The notes beneath the pieces were generated by a model. That model ran no database searches, was not told the origin of the DNA, and worked only from the letters and a program-made list of their open reading frames with translations. A program made the position numbers and the translations under genes. A stretch of 64,000 nucleotides of DNA, taken from positions 186,001-250,000 of the forward strand of contig NZ_JWLI01000006.1 of the NCBI RefSeq assembly GCF_000813965.1, in the 5' to 3' direction. Origin of the DNA: Leisingera sp. ANG-M7 (GTDB lineage Bacteria > Pseudomonadota > Alphaproteobacteria > Rhodobacterales > Rhodobacteraceae). Below, piece after piece: positions 36,936-45,865 of the stretch (positions are counted from its first letter, which is position 1; each line of letters opens with the position of its first letter).

Positions 36936-37958
36936 TCACCCGTCAAGAGGCTGGGAAAACGCTTCTTCCAGCCGTGCAAGCAGAATGGCAAATCTTTTGC
37001 GGGCCCTTGGGTTTTCCTCAACCTCTGAAACCCGAATATGGGCCAGCTTCAATAGCAGCCTGGCCCGTAGGTGGAAGTTCAGAATGGAAGCACTGAACGA
37101 GCGCCGGTATGTCTTGAAAAAAAACTCGGTACTGGCCCGTCGAACGCCTCCGGGACCAATCTCAGCACGTTCGGCCTGGGTTGTGATATCGCTGGCAAGA
37201 AAGTCTGCAACGTCATAAATTGCGGGCTTGTGCTTGGCATAGGCGAGGTCCAGGCCGCGGGCAATACCGCTGCCGAGGATCAGATTGTCGCTGTGAAAGT
37301 CGCCGTGCGAAAAAACGCGCGGGCAGGGGCTGCCCTGCAAGCTTCGGGATTGATCCAGCAACTGCGAAGTGTAACGGGCGTAGTGCTCCTGAGAGATCAC
37401 AGCGTGGTCTGCCGCCGCCCTTTCCAGCTCATCAAAAACCCATTGCATCCAGATTTTTTCGGGCTCTTCTGGAGAGAAGCTATGCAGGTGGTGAAGCCAG
37501 GCGCCAGCCCTTCGGAACACTTGGTTGACCTGTGCCGGGGAGCTAGGCGTGAGAAGAATGTCGGTTGCCGTCCGGCCTTCCGCGAATTCCGTGATGTGAA
37601 AGCTTTTGTCAGCAGCCAAGTAGACGGGAGTGACTATGCGGTTCTTTCCCGAGGACTCAAAGTGCGGCTGAAGTTTTTCGAACAAGCGGTATTCCCGTTC
37701 GATCCAGCTTTTACCGGCCTGGAAGTCCTTTTTCAGCACAAGCGTTCTGCCGGTTTCGTGCATCAGGGCGAAAACCATCTGATCCCGACCCGGATCCCGC
37801 GCCTTGTGAATGCAGTTCACGCTGAAAGTTCCCGCAACTCCGGCCGCGGCCTGAAATTCTTCCACATGGCTTTGCAGAAGGGCTTCGTCGTATTCAGCAA
37901 AGAGTAGCATTGCGGGAACTGTGCAGGCCTGAAAAGAGAACGTTTTGCCCAAACTCAT
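36936..37958 (-). CDS. APH-like phosphotransferase
   Basis: About 340 residues from the ATG at 37958; the frame is open further but runs into the purB terminator. The kinase-like core has an N-lobe lysine in RTLVLKKDF, the Brenner catalytic motif HGDFHSDN at about 218-225 and a metal-binding aspartate in GLDLAYAKHKPAIYDVADFLASD. This is the aminoglycoside phosphotransferase/choline kinase fold. Whether it phosphorylates an antibiotic, a sugar or a polyisoprenoid cannot be told. Ribosome site weak. AT content is higher than in its neighbours, with less biased codons. Confidence 0.78.
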   Translation of the reverse strand: MSLGKTFSFQACTVPAMLLFAEYDEALLQSHVEEFQAAAGVAGTFSVNCIHKARDPGRDQMVFALMHETGRTLVLKKDFQAGKSWIEREYRLFEKLQPHFESSGKNRIVTPVYLAADKSFHITEFAEGRTATDILLTPSSPAQVNQVFRRAGAWLHHLHSFSPEEPEKIWMQWVFDELERAAADHAVISQEHYARYTSQLLDQSRSLQGSPCPRVFSHGDFHSDNLILGSGIARGLDLAYAKHKPAIYDVADFLASDITTQAERAEIGPGGVRRASTEFFFKTYRRSFSASILNFHLRARLLLKLAHIRVSEVEENPRARKRFAILLARLEEAFSQPLDG

Positions 37959-37983
37959 AACAGCTAAAGGGTGAAACCAGAAC

Positions 37984-38014
37984 GAAAAACGCCCCGTCAA
38001 GCTGACGGGGCGTG
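37984..38014 (-). terminator. Terminator of purB
   Basis: Perfect 11-bp stem ACGCCCCGTCA/TGACGGGGCGT (37989-37999 with 38003-38013), three-base loop, then TTTTT on the minus strand. Confidence 0.92.
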
Positions 38015-38039
38015 CTGTAAGTCCTTGGCTTTGGCCGGC

Positions 38040-39344
<1,305 letters not shown>

Positions 39345-39430
39345 GGGCGAAGGCACCTTTATGTGATTGCGCAGCAGATGCCCGGCCTCTTAGATCAGCA
39401 GAGACAGGACAGCAAGGCTGGGAGAGGGCC

Positions 39431-39778
39431 ATGAGGCAGTTTGCCCTGATGATTGCGTTATCATGCACCGTTTCGCCGGTTTGGGGCGGCGGATGGCGGG
39501 AACTGAACGGCGATGAGGTGCAGGCGGCGCTGGAAGGCCGCAGGCTGGTTTACGGCAGCGGTGCCTGGCAGGAATTCCGTGCCTCTGGCCGAACGCTATA
39601 CAATGCAGGCCATGACAGTTGGGGCTACTGGGGCGTTCGGGACGGCAAATACTGTTCCACCTGGCCGCCCTCTGACCTGTGGGCCTGTTATGCGCTGGAA
39701 AGTGACGGCGAAGCCATCCGGTTTATCGGCGAAGGCGGTGACATCACCACTGGCCGGTATGCTGAGACAGCGGAGTGA
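39431..39778 (+). CDS. Small exported protein of unknown function
   Basis: GGAGAGGGCC lies just before the ATG at 39431. The 115-residue product has a short signal peptide (MRQFALMIALSCTVSPVWG) and a mature domain starting GGWRELNGDEVQAALEGRRLVY, followed by an aromatic core (NAGHDSWGYWGVRDGKYCSTWPPSDLWACYAL) with two cysteines that could pair. The layout, a G-D-E-V opening then a strand-rich C-S-x-W core, recalls small periplasmic domains of unknown function found in Rhodobacterales. No activity can be assigned. Confidence 0.75.
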   Translation: MRQFALMIALSCTVSPVWGGGWRELNGDEVQAALEGRRLVYGSGAWQEFRASGRTLYNAGHDSWGYWGVRDGKYCSTWPPSDLWACYALESDGEAIRFIGEGGDITTGRYAETAE

Positions 39779-39847
39779 GCCGGCGCGCAGATCCGCGCCC
39801 TGCAAACAGGGGGGGCGCAGCGGCAGCGGGCGGCCTTCTGTGCGGGG

Positions 39848-40105
39848 TCAGCTGCCCCGCAAATGCGCCAGCAGCTGCGCGTTGCGGCAGTAGGACGGCG
39901 CCTCCGGCAGCTCTGTTGTCTCCCGCTGCAAGTCACTGCAGCCGTCCTGATTGCGGCAGGTGCTGCAGCGCAGGACCGCGCGCATGTACTTCTGGCCTTG
40001 GGCTTGCGGATCAGCGGCGACGATTTCGCCATAGTCGATGCCGAGACGGCTGGCCATGCCCTGCACCAGATCGCTGCTGCGCCCGAGTTTTGCAAAAAGT
40101 CCCAT
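39848..40105 (-). CDS. DUF6455-type cysteine-rich small protein
   Basis: Start at 40105 with GGAGGAG seven bases upstream; 85 residues. It opens MGLFAKLGRSSDLVQGMASRLG, then has four cysteines: Cys47 and Cys50 (CSTC), Cys56 (GCSDL) and Cys73 (SYCRN). The spacing suggests binding of one metal ion or a small Fe-S site. It matches the DUF6455 proteins common in Rhodobacteraceae; function unknown. It faces the exported-protein gene ending at 39778 tail to tail. Confidence 0.8.
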   Translation of the reverse strand: MGLFAKLGRSSDLVQGMASRLGIDYGEIVAADPQAQGQKYMRAVLRCSTCRNQDGCSDLQRETTELPEAPSYCRNAQLLAHLRGS

Positions 40106-40246
40106 GTATCTCCTCCCATGCCCGGCAGCCGCCAGGGTGGACACAGCATGAAGGGGAACGCGGGGCGGAACTTTGATGTGGCGCAAATTCAGCAGCAGTC
40201 AGATCCTCCCGCCCGCGCTGCGGTCTTCGTGCGAAGACCTACCGAC

Positions 40247-40285
40247 GTTGGGCCCGGCACCGCGCATGGAGCGGTGCCGGGCCCA
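40247..40285. repeat. Perfect 16-bp palindromic hairpin
   Basis: The arms at 40247-40262 and 40270-40285 are exact reverse complements (TTGGGCCCGGCACCGC and its complement) around a seven-base loop. A smaller hairpin (GTCTTCG/CGAAGAC, 40222-40237) lies just before it. No T-run follows, so it is not a standard terminator. Its left arm recurs with one change at 18138-18155. It is probably a dispersed intergenic element. Confidence 0.65.
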
Positions 40286-40351
40286 AGGCCGCTGATGGGG
40301 CAGGTTTCCTGCACCGTTCGGGCGCGGGAGGCCCGCCGGCGGTCCGGTATG

Positions 40352-41584
40352 TCAGATCGCGGGCTGCTCTGCGGCCTCTAGCCGTGTCACCACCTTGGCG
40401 CCGCTTTCCAGCGTCCGGTGCACAGGGCATTTGTCGGCGATTTCCAGCAGCCGCGCGCGCTGGTCGTCGCTTAGAGGGCCGCAAAGGCGCACCACCCGGG
40501 TGAACTGATCGATCTTGGCAGGCCCCGACGGCAAGGCATCCTGCGCATGCACCTTGTCATGGCACACATCAACGCTGATCCCCTCCAGCGGCCAGCCCTT
40601 GCGGCGGGCATACATCCTGAGCGTCATCGAGGTGCAGGCGCCAAGGCCTGCCGCCACGAAACCATATGGCGACATGCCGCGGTTGGTGCCGCCATAGGCC
40701 AGCGGCTCATCTGCAAAAGCGTGGTGATAGGGGCCGGACTGCACGTCCTGAAGGAACCCCTCCGGATCCGCTTCCGTCACCCGCAGAACGCCTTCCGGCG
40801 CACCGGGCGGCGGCGCGGGCGGCGCCATTTTGACATAACGCCCGGCCCAGGCGGCAATGACTTCTGCCGCGTATTCGGCATCCGCGGGGCGCGAGATCAG
40901 GTGGTCGGCGTCATCCAAAGTGACAAAGCTCTTGGGGTGCTTGGCGGCGGTGAAGATCGACGCGGCATTGTCGATGCTCACGGTCTCGTCCCTTGGTGCG
41001 TGCAGCACCAGCAGCGCGGCCTTCAGCTCCGCAATCGCAGGCGCCAGCGCCTCAGCGTGGATATCGTCGACAAATTCCTTGCCGATCACAAACGGCCGCC
41101 CGCCCAGGCAGACCTCGGCGCGGCCTTGTGCCTCAATCTCCGGCAGTGCGGCATCGAAGTGGTGAGAGACATGGCCCGGATCAAACGGCGCCCCCAGCGT
41201 CACCACGCCTTTGACCGAAGGGATGCCCGCCCGCGCCCGCAGCACCGCAGCACCGCCCAGCGAATGGCCGATCAGCAGCGCAGGTGCCATGCTGCGCGCG
41301 GCCAGGTACTGCGCTGCCTTGATCAGATCCGCAACGTTGGAGCTGAAGGTGGTGTTTTCAAACTCGCCTTCCGAATGGCCCAGCCCGGTGAAATCGAACC
41401 GCAAAACCGCAATCCCCATCGCCGCCAGCCGTCCGGCAATCCGCCGCGCTGCCGGAATATCTTTGGAGCAGGTGAAGCAATGGGCAAACAGCGCAGTGGC
41501 CAGTACCGGGCCCTCCGGCAGGTCGAGGCGGGCAGCAAGGGTGTTTCCGGCGTGGCCGGTGAAGGTGATCCGTTCCGTGGGCAT
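40352..41584 (-). CDS. Fusion of alpha/beta hydrolase and OsmC-family domain
   Basis: A 410-residue two-domain protein. Residues 1-250 are an alpha/beta hydrolase with HCFTCSKD near 35, the nucleophile elbow GHSLGG (Ser108) and a late DDADHL (His). Residues from about 270 to 405 are OsmC-like: YGGTNRGMSPYGFVAAGLGACTSMTLRMYARRKGWPLEGISVDV and ADKCPVHRTLES carry the two redox cysteines that reduce organic or fatty-acid hydroperoxides. This fused form is a recognised family. The hydrolase may feed substrates to the peroxidase, which is inference. Monocistronic. Confidence 0.92.
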   Translation of the reverse strand: MPTERITFTGHAGNTLAARLDLPEGPVLATALFAHCFTCSKDIPAARRIAGRLAAMGIAVLRFDFTGLGHSEGEFENTTFSSNVADLIKAAQYLAARSMAPALLIGHSLGGAAVLRARAGIPSVKGVVTLGAPFDPGHVSHHFDAALPEIEAQGRAEVCLGGRPFVIGKEFVDDIHAEALAPAIAELKAALLVLHAPRDETVSIDNAASIFTAAKHPKSFVTLDDADHLISRPADAEYAAEVIAAWAGRYVKMAPPAPPPGAPEGVLRVTEADPEGFLQDVQSGPYHHAFADEPLAYGGTNRGMSPYGFVAAGLGACTSMTLRMYARRKGWPLEGISVDVCHDKVHAQDALPSGPAKIDQFTRVVRLCGPLSDDQRARLLEIADKCPVHRTLESGAKVVTRLEAAEQPAI

Positions 41585-41679
41585 GGGCGTGGCCTTTGTT
41601 AGGTGTTCCGCATAGATTGAGCGCTTGGATGGCCACTAACAAGGCGACAGGCCGGAACGTCACGGGAAGGTGAAGGCAG

Positions 41680-42228
41680 ATGAGCAGCAGCGTCCTCTCA
41701 GGTATCGGATGTTACAGCCCGCAAACCGCGCGCGACCGCAGCATGTGGCAGCGCCTGACGGATTTCTGCGCGGCTGAGCCGCAAGCCTTTGGCCGCAATC
41801 CGGAAACCGGGCACGTGACCGGTTCGGCCTTTGTGCTGTCAGCGGACAGAAGCAGCGTACTGCTGACCCATCACAGGAAGCTCAACCGATGGTTCCAGCT
41901 GGGCGGCCATTGCGACGGCATCGCCGACGTACCGTTTGTAGCGCTGAAAGAAGCTTATGAAGAAAGCGGGCTGGTGCGCATCAGGCCGCTTTCTGACCGG
42001 GTGTTCGACGTCGATATTCACGAAATCCCTCAGAACGCAAAAGAATGTGCGCATTTGCACTACGATGTGCGTTACCTGTTTCAGGCTGAGGCGGGGGAGA
42101 TTGCAGCCAGCGGAGAATCCCACGCCCTGGCTTGGGTGCCGCTCAGCCAGCTGGAAGAAGTCACAGATTCGCCCGGCGTTCTGGTGCTGCGGGACAAGCT
42201 GGAACCGTTCCTGAAGACCCATTGCTAA
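41680..42228 (+). CDS. Nudix hydrolase family protein
   Basis: A 182-residue protein. The Nudix box region is GGHCDGIADVPFVALKEAYEESGL at about 75-98. The EExG core is intact, but the first conserved glutamate reads Ala and the conserved Arg of REUxEExGU reads Lys. Members with similar boxes act on nucleoside diphosphate-linked compounds; the changes make the substrate unclear and activity uncertain. The C-terminal half has VDIHEIPQNAKECAHLHYDVRYLFQAEAG, typical of this Nudix subgroup. It is divergent from the hydrolase-OsmC gene. Confidence 0.85.
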   Translation: MSSSVLSGIGCYSPQTARDRSMWQRLTDFCAAEPQAFGRNPETGHVTGSAFVLSADRSSVLLTHHRKLNRWFQLGGHCDGIADVPFVALKEAYEESGLVRIRPLSDRVFDVDIHEIPQNAKECAHLHYDVRYLFQAEAGEIAASGESHALAWVPLSQLEEVTDSPGVLVLRDKLEPFLKTHC

Positions 42229-42295
42229 GCGGTGGCACCTGACGGCGCCGCCGACTGTCCCGGCCCCTCCACACAGGCGGGACCGGCTGTTTTGT

Positions 42296-43639
42296 TCAAA
42301 CCTCGCCCAGCAGCGCCTCGTCGAAGGGATATCTGGTCAGGTTCTCATAGCCGTCTTCGGTGATCAGAACCTGGTCTTCCAGTTTGATGGAGAAATCGCC
42401 GCCCTCCGGCGACACCAGCGCCTCGACGCACAGCACCATGCCCGGTTCCAGTTCATAGTCAAAGGCGCCTTCGACCAGCTGGTCCGGATAGGCCACCAGC
42501 GGCCATTCATCACACAGGCCGACGCCGTGCATCATGCAGCCGTATTTCTGCTTCTGGAACTGTGTGTCCAGCGGGTGGCAGTTGCGCGACAGCTCCTGGA
42601 TGTTCACACCCGGCTTCAGCATCTCCATGTTGTGGCGGATGTGCTCCAGACCGTGCTGCATGGCATAGATCATGTCAGGCCGCGGTTTCTCGTCGCCAAT
42701 CCACCAGCTGCGCGAGATGTCGATGCAAATCCCGTAAGAGCCGACCAGATCGGTGTCAAAACTGATCATCTCGTTGTTCTGGATGATCCGGGGGCCGCAT
42801 TCCTGGAACCACGGGTTGGTGCGCGGGCCGGAAGCCAGCAGCCGGGTCTCAATCCATTCACCGCCGCGGCGGATGTTTTCAGCGTGCAGCACCGCCCAGA
42901 CGTCATCTTCAGAGATATTGCCGCCAGGCACTTGTTCGCGCGCGAATTTTTCCATTGCCGCCACCGCGGTTTCGCAGGCGTGATGGGCGCAGCGCATCGC
43001 CAGAATCTCATCCGGGCCTTTCACTGCGCGGCATTTTTCGGTCAGCTCCTCGCCGGGGAAAATCTCCAGACCCTGCGCCTCCAGTGCGCGCAGCCCGTGG
43101 AGCATTACCTTGTCCACCGCCAGCCGCTTGTTGCTGCCGCTGTGTTCCTCCAGCAGGATGCGGACCTCATTAGAGAACTTGTCGGCGGCCACGTCGATCT
43201 TGTCGCCGCGGTCGAAATAGAACAGGTCGGCGCCCGCACGCTGTTCGCGCACCAGCGGGTTGAATTCGCTGAGAAACGGGGACTGCTTGTAATCCCACAG
43301 CACCATGTAACCGTCGGCGCAGATCAAAAGCGCCCGGAACGGGTTGTGGGTGTTCCACAGCTGCATGTTTGTGCTGTCGGTGGCATAGCGGATGTTCAGC
43401 GGGTCAAACACCAGGAGGCCGCCATAGCCGCGGTCGTTGATGTGCTTGACCAGCCGTTCCCACCGAAACTTGCGCAGCGCCTGCAGGTCGGGCAGCTGCA
43501 GCCCGGCCTCGGCCCATTCGCCAAAAGCCAGCTGTGTCGGGCCGATCTCGACCCGGTCATTGTCATTCGGAGTGTTGTCGCCGAGTTTGGCGCCGCGGGT
43601 GGGGTCGATCTTGCGAATGTCGCGGTAATGCTCGTTCAT
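42296..43639 (-). CDS. dddP: DMSP lyase DddP (M24-fold)
   Basis: Cleaves dimethylsulfoniopropionate to dimethyl sulfide and acrylate. From the ATG at 43639 (AAGGA nine bases upstream) the product has 447 residues and, counted from this start, the metal-site residues fall exactly at Asp295, Asp297, Asp307, His371, Glu406 and Glu421, with Asp377 in GLCDEWP. I recall these positions as the DddP active site. Long stretches such as KIDPTRGAKLGDNTPNDNDR and RRGGEWIETRLLASGPRTNP are characteristic of DddP rather than of M24 peptidases. The gene stands alone behind two inverted repeats. The nearest upstream gene, in the same direction, ends 150 bases away. Confidence 0.95.
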   Translation of the reverse strand: MNEHYRDIRKIDPTRGAKLGDNTPNDNDRVEIGPTQLAFGEWAEAGLQLPDLQALRKFRWERLVKHINDRGYGGLLVFDPLNIRYATDSTNMQLWNTHNPFRALLICADGYMVLWDYKQSPFLSEFNPLVREQRAGADLFYFDRGDKIDVAADKFSNEVRILLEEHSGSNKRLAVDKVMLHGLRALEAQGLEIFPGEELTEKCRAVKGPDEILAMRCAHHACETAVAAMEKFAREQVPGGNISEDDVWAVLHAENIRRGGEWIETRLLASGPRTNPWFQECGPRIIQNNEMISFDTDLVGSYGICIDISRSWWIGDEKPRPDMIYAMQHGLEHIRHNMEMLKPGVNIQELSRNCHPLDTQFQKQKYGCMMHGVGLCDEWPLVAYPDQLVEGAFDYELEPGMVLCVEALVSPEGGDFSIKLEDQVLITEDGYENLTRYPFDEALLGEV

Positions 43640-43653
43640 GCTAGGAAGTCCTT

Positions 43654-43680
43654 GCTGCACAGTTCTGTACAATGTGCAGC
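43654..43680 (-). promoter_or_regulatory. Inverted repeat just upstream of dddP
   Basis: GCTGCACA (43654-43661) and TGTGCAGC (43673-43680) are perfect inverted repeats with an 11-base spacer, ending 15 bases before the dddP start codon. The symmetry and position suit an operator for a dimeric repressor. No regulator gene is adjacent. Confidence 0.45.
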
Positions 43681-43705
43681 CGGAATCAGGCGGAATCGCT
43701 GCTGA

Positions 43706-43729
43706 AAACGACGGAATTAACCGTCGTTT
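43706..43729 (-). terminator. AAACGACGG hairpin between two leftward genes
   Basis: AAACGACGG (43706-43714) pairs with CCGTCGTTT (43721-43729) around AATTAA. On the minus strand it follows the gene ending at 43790 and is followed by TTTT, so it could terminate that gene. It also lies about 67-90 bases before dddP and could be a second operator. Confidence 0.5.
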
Positions 43730-43789
43730 CTGACTTGCAGCAGAAATGGAGGGTTAGGGGGTTCATGACCCCCCGCAACCGGAGCGCTA

Positions 43790-44638
43790 CTATGGCAGAA
43801 GCGGCCGGGCTGCCTGAACCATACCTGCGCTTTCGAGGTAAAGGAGCAACGCGGTCAAAAACAGCAGATGGCTGATAAGCCGAAGCCGCCGCGGACGGGT
43901 CAGCGTCATTGCGGCCAGCGTTGACGACTGCACCTGCCTGCTCCATCTGGCCCGCAGATCCGGGAGGAAAGCAGAGACGCCTAACCCGTTCCAGGACCTG
44001 CCGGAGGCCGGCGCAGCCGAACTCGCCGCCTTGCGGATCTCGGCCTCATGAAAGGCACGGTCGCAATGAGCGTCCAGAACCAGCGCGGTTTGGTCCACAG
44101 GTGTAAAGCAGTCCTTTCCGCGGGGCTTTGGCTGGACCTTGCGGACTGCCTCAGGCGGACGGGCCACTGCCGCAGCTGCGGCGGCAACAGGTTCGTTTCT
44201 GGTGCCGGCTTCGGGATCAAACGCGCTCAGGAACTGTTCGCAGGTAAGCGCAATCCCGGTGTCGAGCCATTCAACAAAGGTCGCCTCCACCTTGTCCAGC
44301 AGGCGGCGCAGCATTTCGGCCAGAATCAGTTCCGAGATTTCCTGATCGCAATAGCCGGGATAGGCCGGGGCCAGCGACAGCTCCATCAGGGCTGAAGGCT
44401 GCATCACACTGCCGGGCAGCTTGCTGGTGCGGCGCAAGGGAACCCGGCGCAGGCGCACGGTCACAAGATAATGGTCACACTGCAAACGGGCGGTGTTTTC
44501 CGCGCGTGCTGTGATCATCTCCGCCGGGTGGCCAAAATCATCCAGCGTGTCCACAACTGCGGTAATCGCAGCCGAAAGAGTATTGCCGTCGCGGCATTCC
44601 AGCCCCAACCGGCCTGTATATTGCACGTTCTCTGCCAC
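43790..44638 (-). CDS. Unknown protein with C-terminal membrane anchor
   Basis: A 282-residue protein starting with GTG, nine bases after GGAGG. The N-terminal 125 residues look like a compact domain (LSAAITAVVDTLDDFGHPAEMI, HYLVTVRLRRVPLRR, EISELILAEMLRRLLDKVEATFVEWLDTGIAL). Then come an Ala-rich linker (AVAAAAAAVARPPEAV), a basic segment and a C-terminal hydrophobic helix (LISHLLFLTALLLYLESAGM). Tail-anchored topology is likely. I recognise no domain. It is the gene before dddP in the same direction but is separated by a hairpin. Confidence 0.72.
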   Translation of the reverse strand: MAENVQYTGRLGLECRDGNTLSAAITAVVDTLDDFGHPAEMITARAENTARLQCDHYLVTVRLRRVPLRRTSKLPGSVMQPSALMELSLAPAYPGYCDQEISELILAEMLRRLLDKVEATFVEWLDTGIALTCEQFLSAFDPEAGTRNEPVAAAAAAVARPPEAVRKVQPKPRGKDCFTPVDQTALVLDAHCDRAFHEAEIRKAASSAAPASGRSWNGLGVSAFLPDLRARWSRQVQSSTLAAMTLTRPRRLRLISHLLFLTALLLYLESAGMVQAARPLLP

Positions 44639-44977
44639 TGTCCGGGTCCTCCATTCAGGGTGCCGACAGAGAAACTATAAAATTTGAAATAGTTGAAAGT
44701 GGGGCGCTTCAGGCTGAATTCAGACAGATGGCACCTGCTCAGGGTTGTGAAATGGGGCATCCTCCAAGGTGCTGAAATTTAAGCAGTTTGCGTGGGGGCT
44801 CCAGAATCCGGAGCCGAGAATATGTCCCAACTGTGACGGGCAGCGGTCACATTGATGCCCAAAGGCCTACAATGGCGCCGGAAGTGCACGCACTGTTTGT
44901 CAGGCCTGCCAGCAACGAAAACGCCCGCCATGCGGCGGGCGCGATTCTCTTCGATCCTGACACGATTGCAGTGCCGC
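44639..44977. other. Intergenic region
   Basis: About 340 bases between two leftward genes. It contains the terminator of the transglycosylase gene near 44915-44942 and must contain the promoter of the tail-anchored protein gene. AT-rich sequence lies at 44675-44705. No small gene or RNA is convincing. Confidence 0.55.
44915..44942 (-). terminator. Terminator of the lytic transglycosylase gene
   Basis: CGCCCGCC (44922-44929) pairs with GGCGGGCG (44934-44941) around a four-base loop; on the minus strand TTTTC follows. Confidence 0.82.
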
Positions 44978-45772
44978 TCAGCCGTCGATCTGGCGTCCCA
45001 TGATCGCCAGCGACTGCTGGTATACTGTGGCGGCGTTCCATTCCTTCAGCACGCGGTAATTCGGCTCTCCCTGCTGGTACCCCTTGCCTGGCTTCCAGCC
45101 TTTCTGGCGCAAGTAATTGGCGGTGGAGGCCAAGGCATCGCCCATGTTGTAGAAATCGACCCTGCCGTTGCCGTCCCAGTCGACGCCATACTCCAATGCG
45201 TTGCCGGGAAGGAACTGGGTGTGGCCAAGTTCGCCGTGCTTGGCGCCCAGGGTTGCAGGTGTGATAGCGCCCTGATCGACCAGCTTCAGCGCCCCCAATG
45301 CGTGCGGCCGGAAGAAATCCGAGCGGCGGCAGTCAAAGGTCAGCGTCACGATGGCGGAGACCACCTGGCTGTCGCCCATGTAATTGCCGAAGGCTGTCTC
45401 CATCCCGTGGATCGCAATCAGGATACCTGCGGGCACACCGTATTTGCGTTCAAGCGCTGCATAGAAATCCGGGTTGCGCGCCTTCCGCTTGCGGCCTTGC
45501 GCCACGATGGTGGCAGAGCCGCGGATCTGCATGAACTTCTCCAGCGAGTATTTGAAGCTCTTCTGGTTGCGATCAGCGGAGATGGTGCGGCGGGCGTATT
45601 GTGCATTGGCCAGCGCCTGAAGCCCCGCCTTGCGCACGCCTGCGCGCTTGGCCTCGCGCTGGAATTCCTGTTTCCAGGTCTCGAAGCCGGCGGAGGTATT
45701 GCCGCAGGTCGCGGCGAGGGCAGGGGAAGCAAGCAGGGCGGAAATCAGGGCAGGGGCAATCAGCCGGCGCAT
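44978..45772 (-). CDS. Lytic murein transglycosylase, MltB type
   Basis: A 264-residue periplasmic enzyme from the ATG at 45772 with signal peptide MRRLIAPALISALLASPALA. The catalytic glutamate lies in AIHGMETAFGNYMGDSQVVSAIVTLTFDCRRSDFF, followed by the family segments LGHTQFLPGNALEYGVDWDGNGRVDFYNMGDALASTANYLRQKGW. It cleaves the MurNAc-GlcNAc bond to form 1,6-anhydro ends. This short form lacks the extra peptidoglycan-binding domain found in longer relatives. Single gene with its own terminator. Confidence 0.92.
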   Translation of the reverse strand: MRRLIAPALISALLASPALAATCGNTSAGFETWKQEFQREAKRAGVRKAGLQALANAQYARRTISADRNQKSFKYSLEKFMQIRGSATIVAQGRKRKARNPDFYAALERKYGVPAGILIAIHGMETAFGNYMGDSQVVSAIVTLTFDCRRSDFFRPHALGALKLVDQGAITPATLGAKHGELGHTQFLPGNALEYGVDWDGNGRVDFYNMGDALASTANYLRQKGWKPGKGYQQGEPNYRVLKEWNAATVYQQSLAIMGRQIDG

Positions 45773-45865
45773 GAAGAAAACTCTCAAAATGTGACTCGTG
45801 ACTTGCAGCCTAACGCGCTGGCGGCCCTTGTCTAACGGGAAAAGCCATCATTGCTTCCCATTTCA

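Noticed and set aside
42296-43639. Xaa-Pro aminopeptidase or creatinase for the M24-fold gene
   Set aside because: The residue set and numbering, together with long DddP-specific segments, fit the DMSP lyase better than an M24 peptidase.
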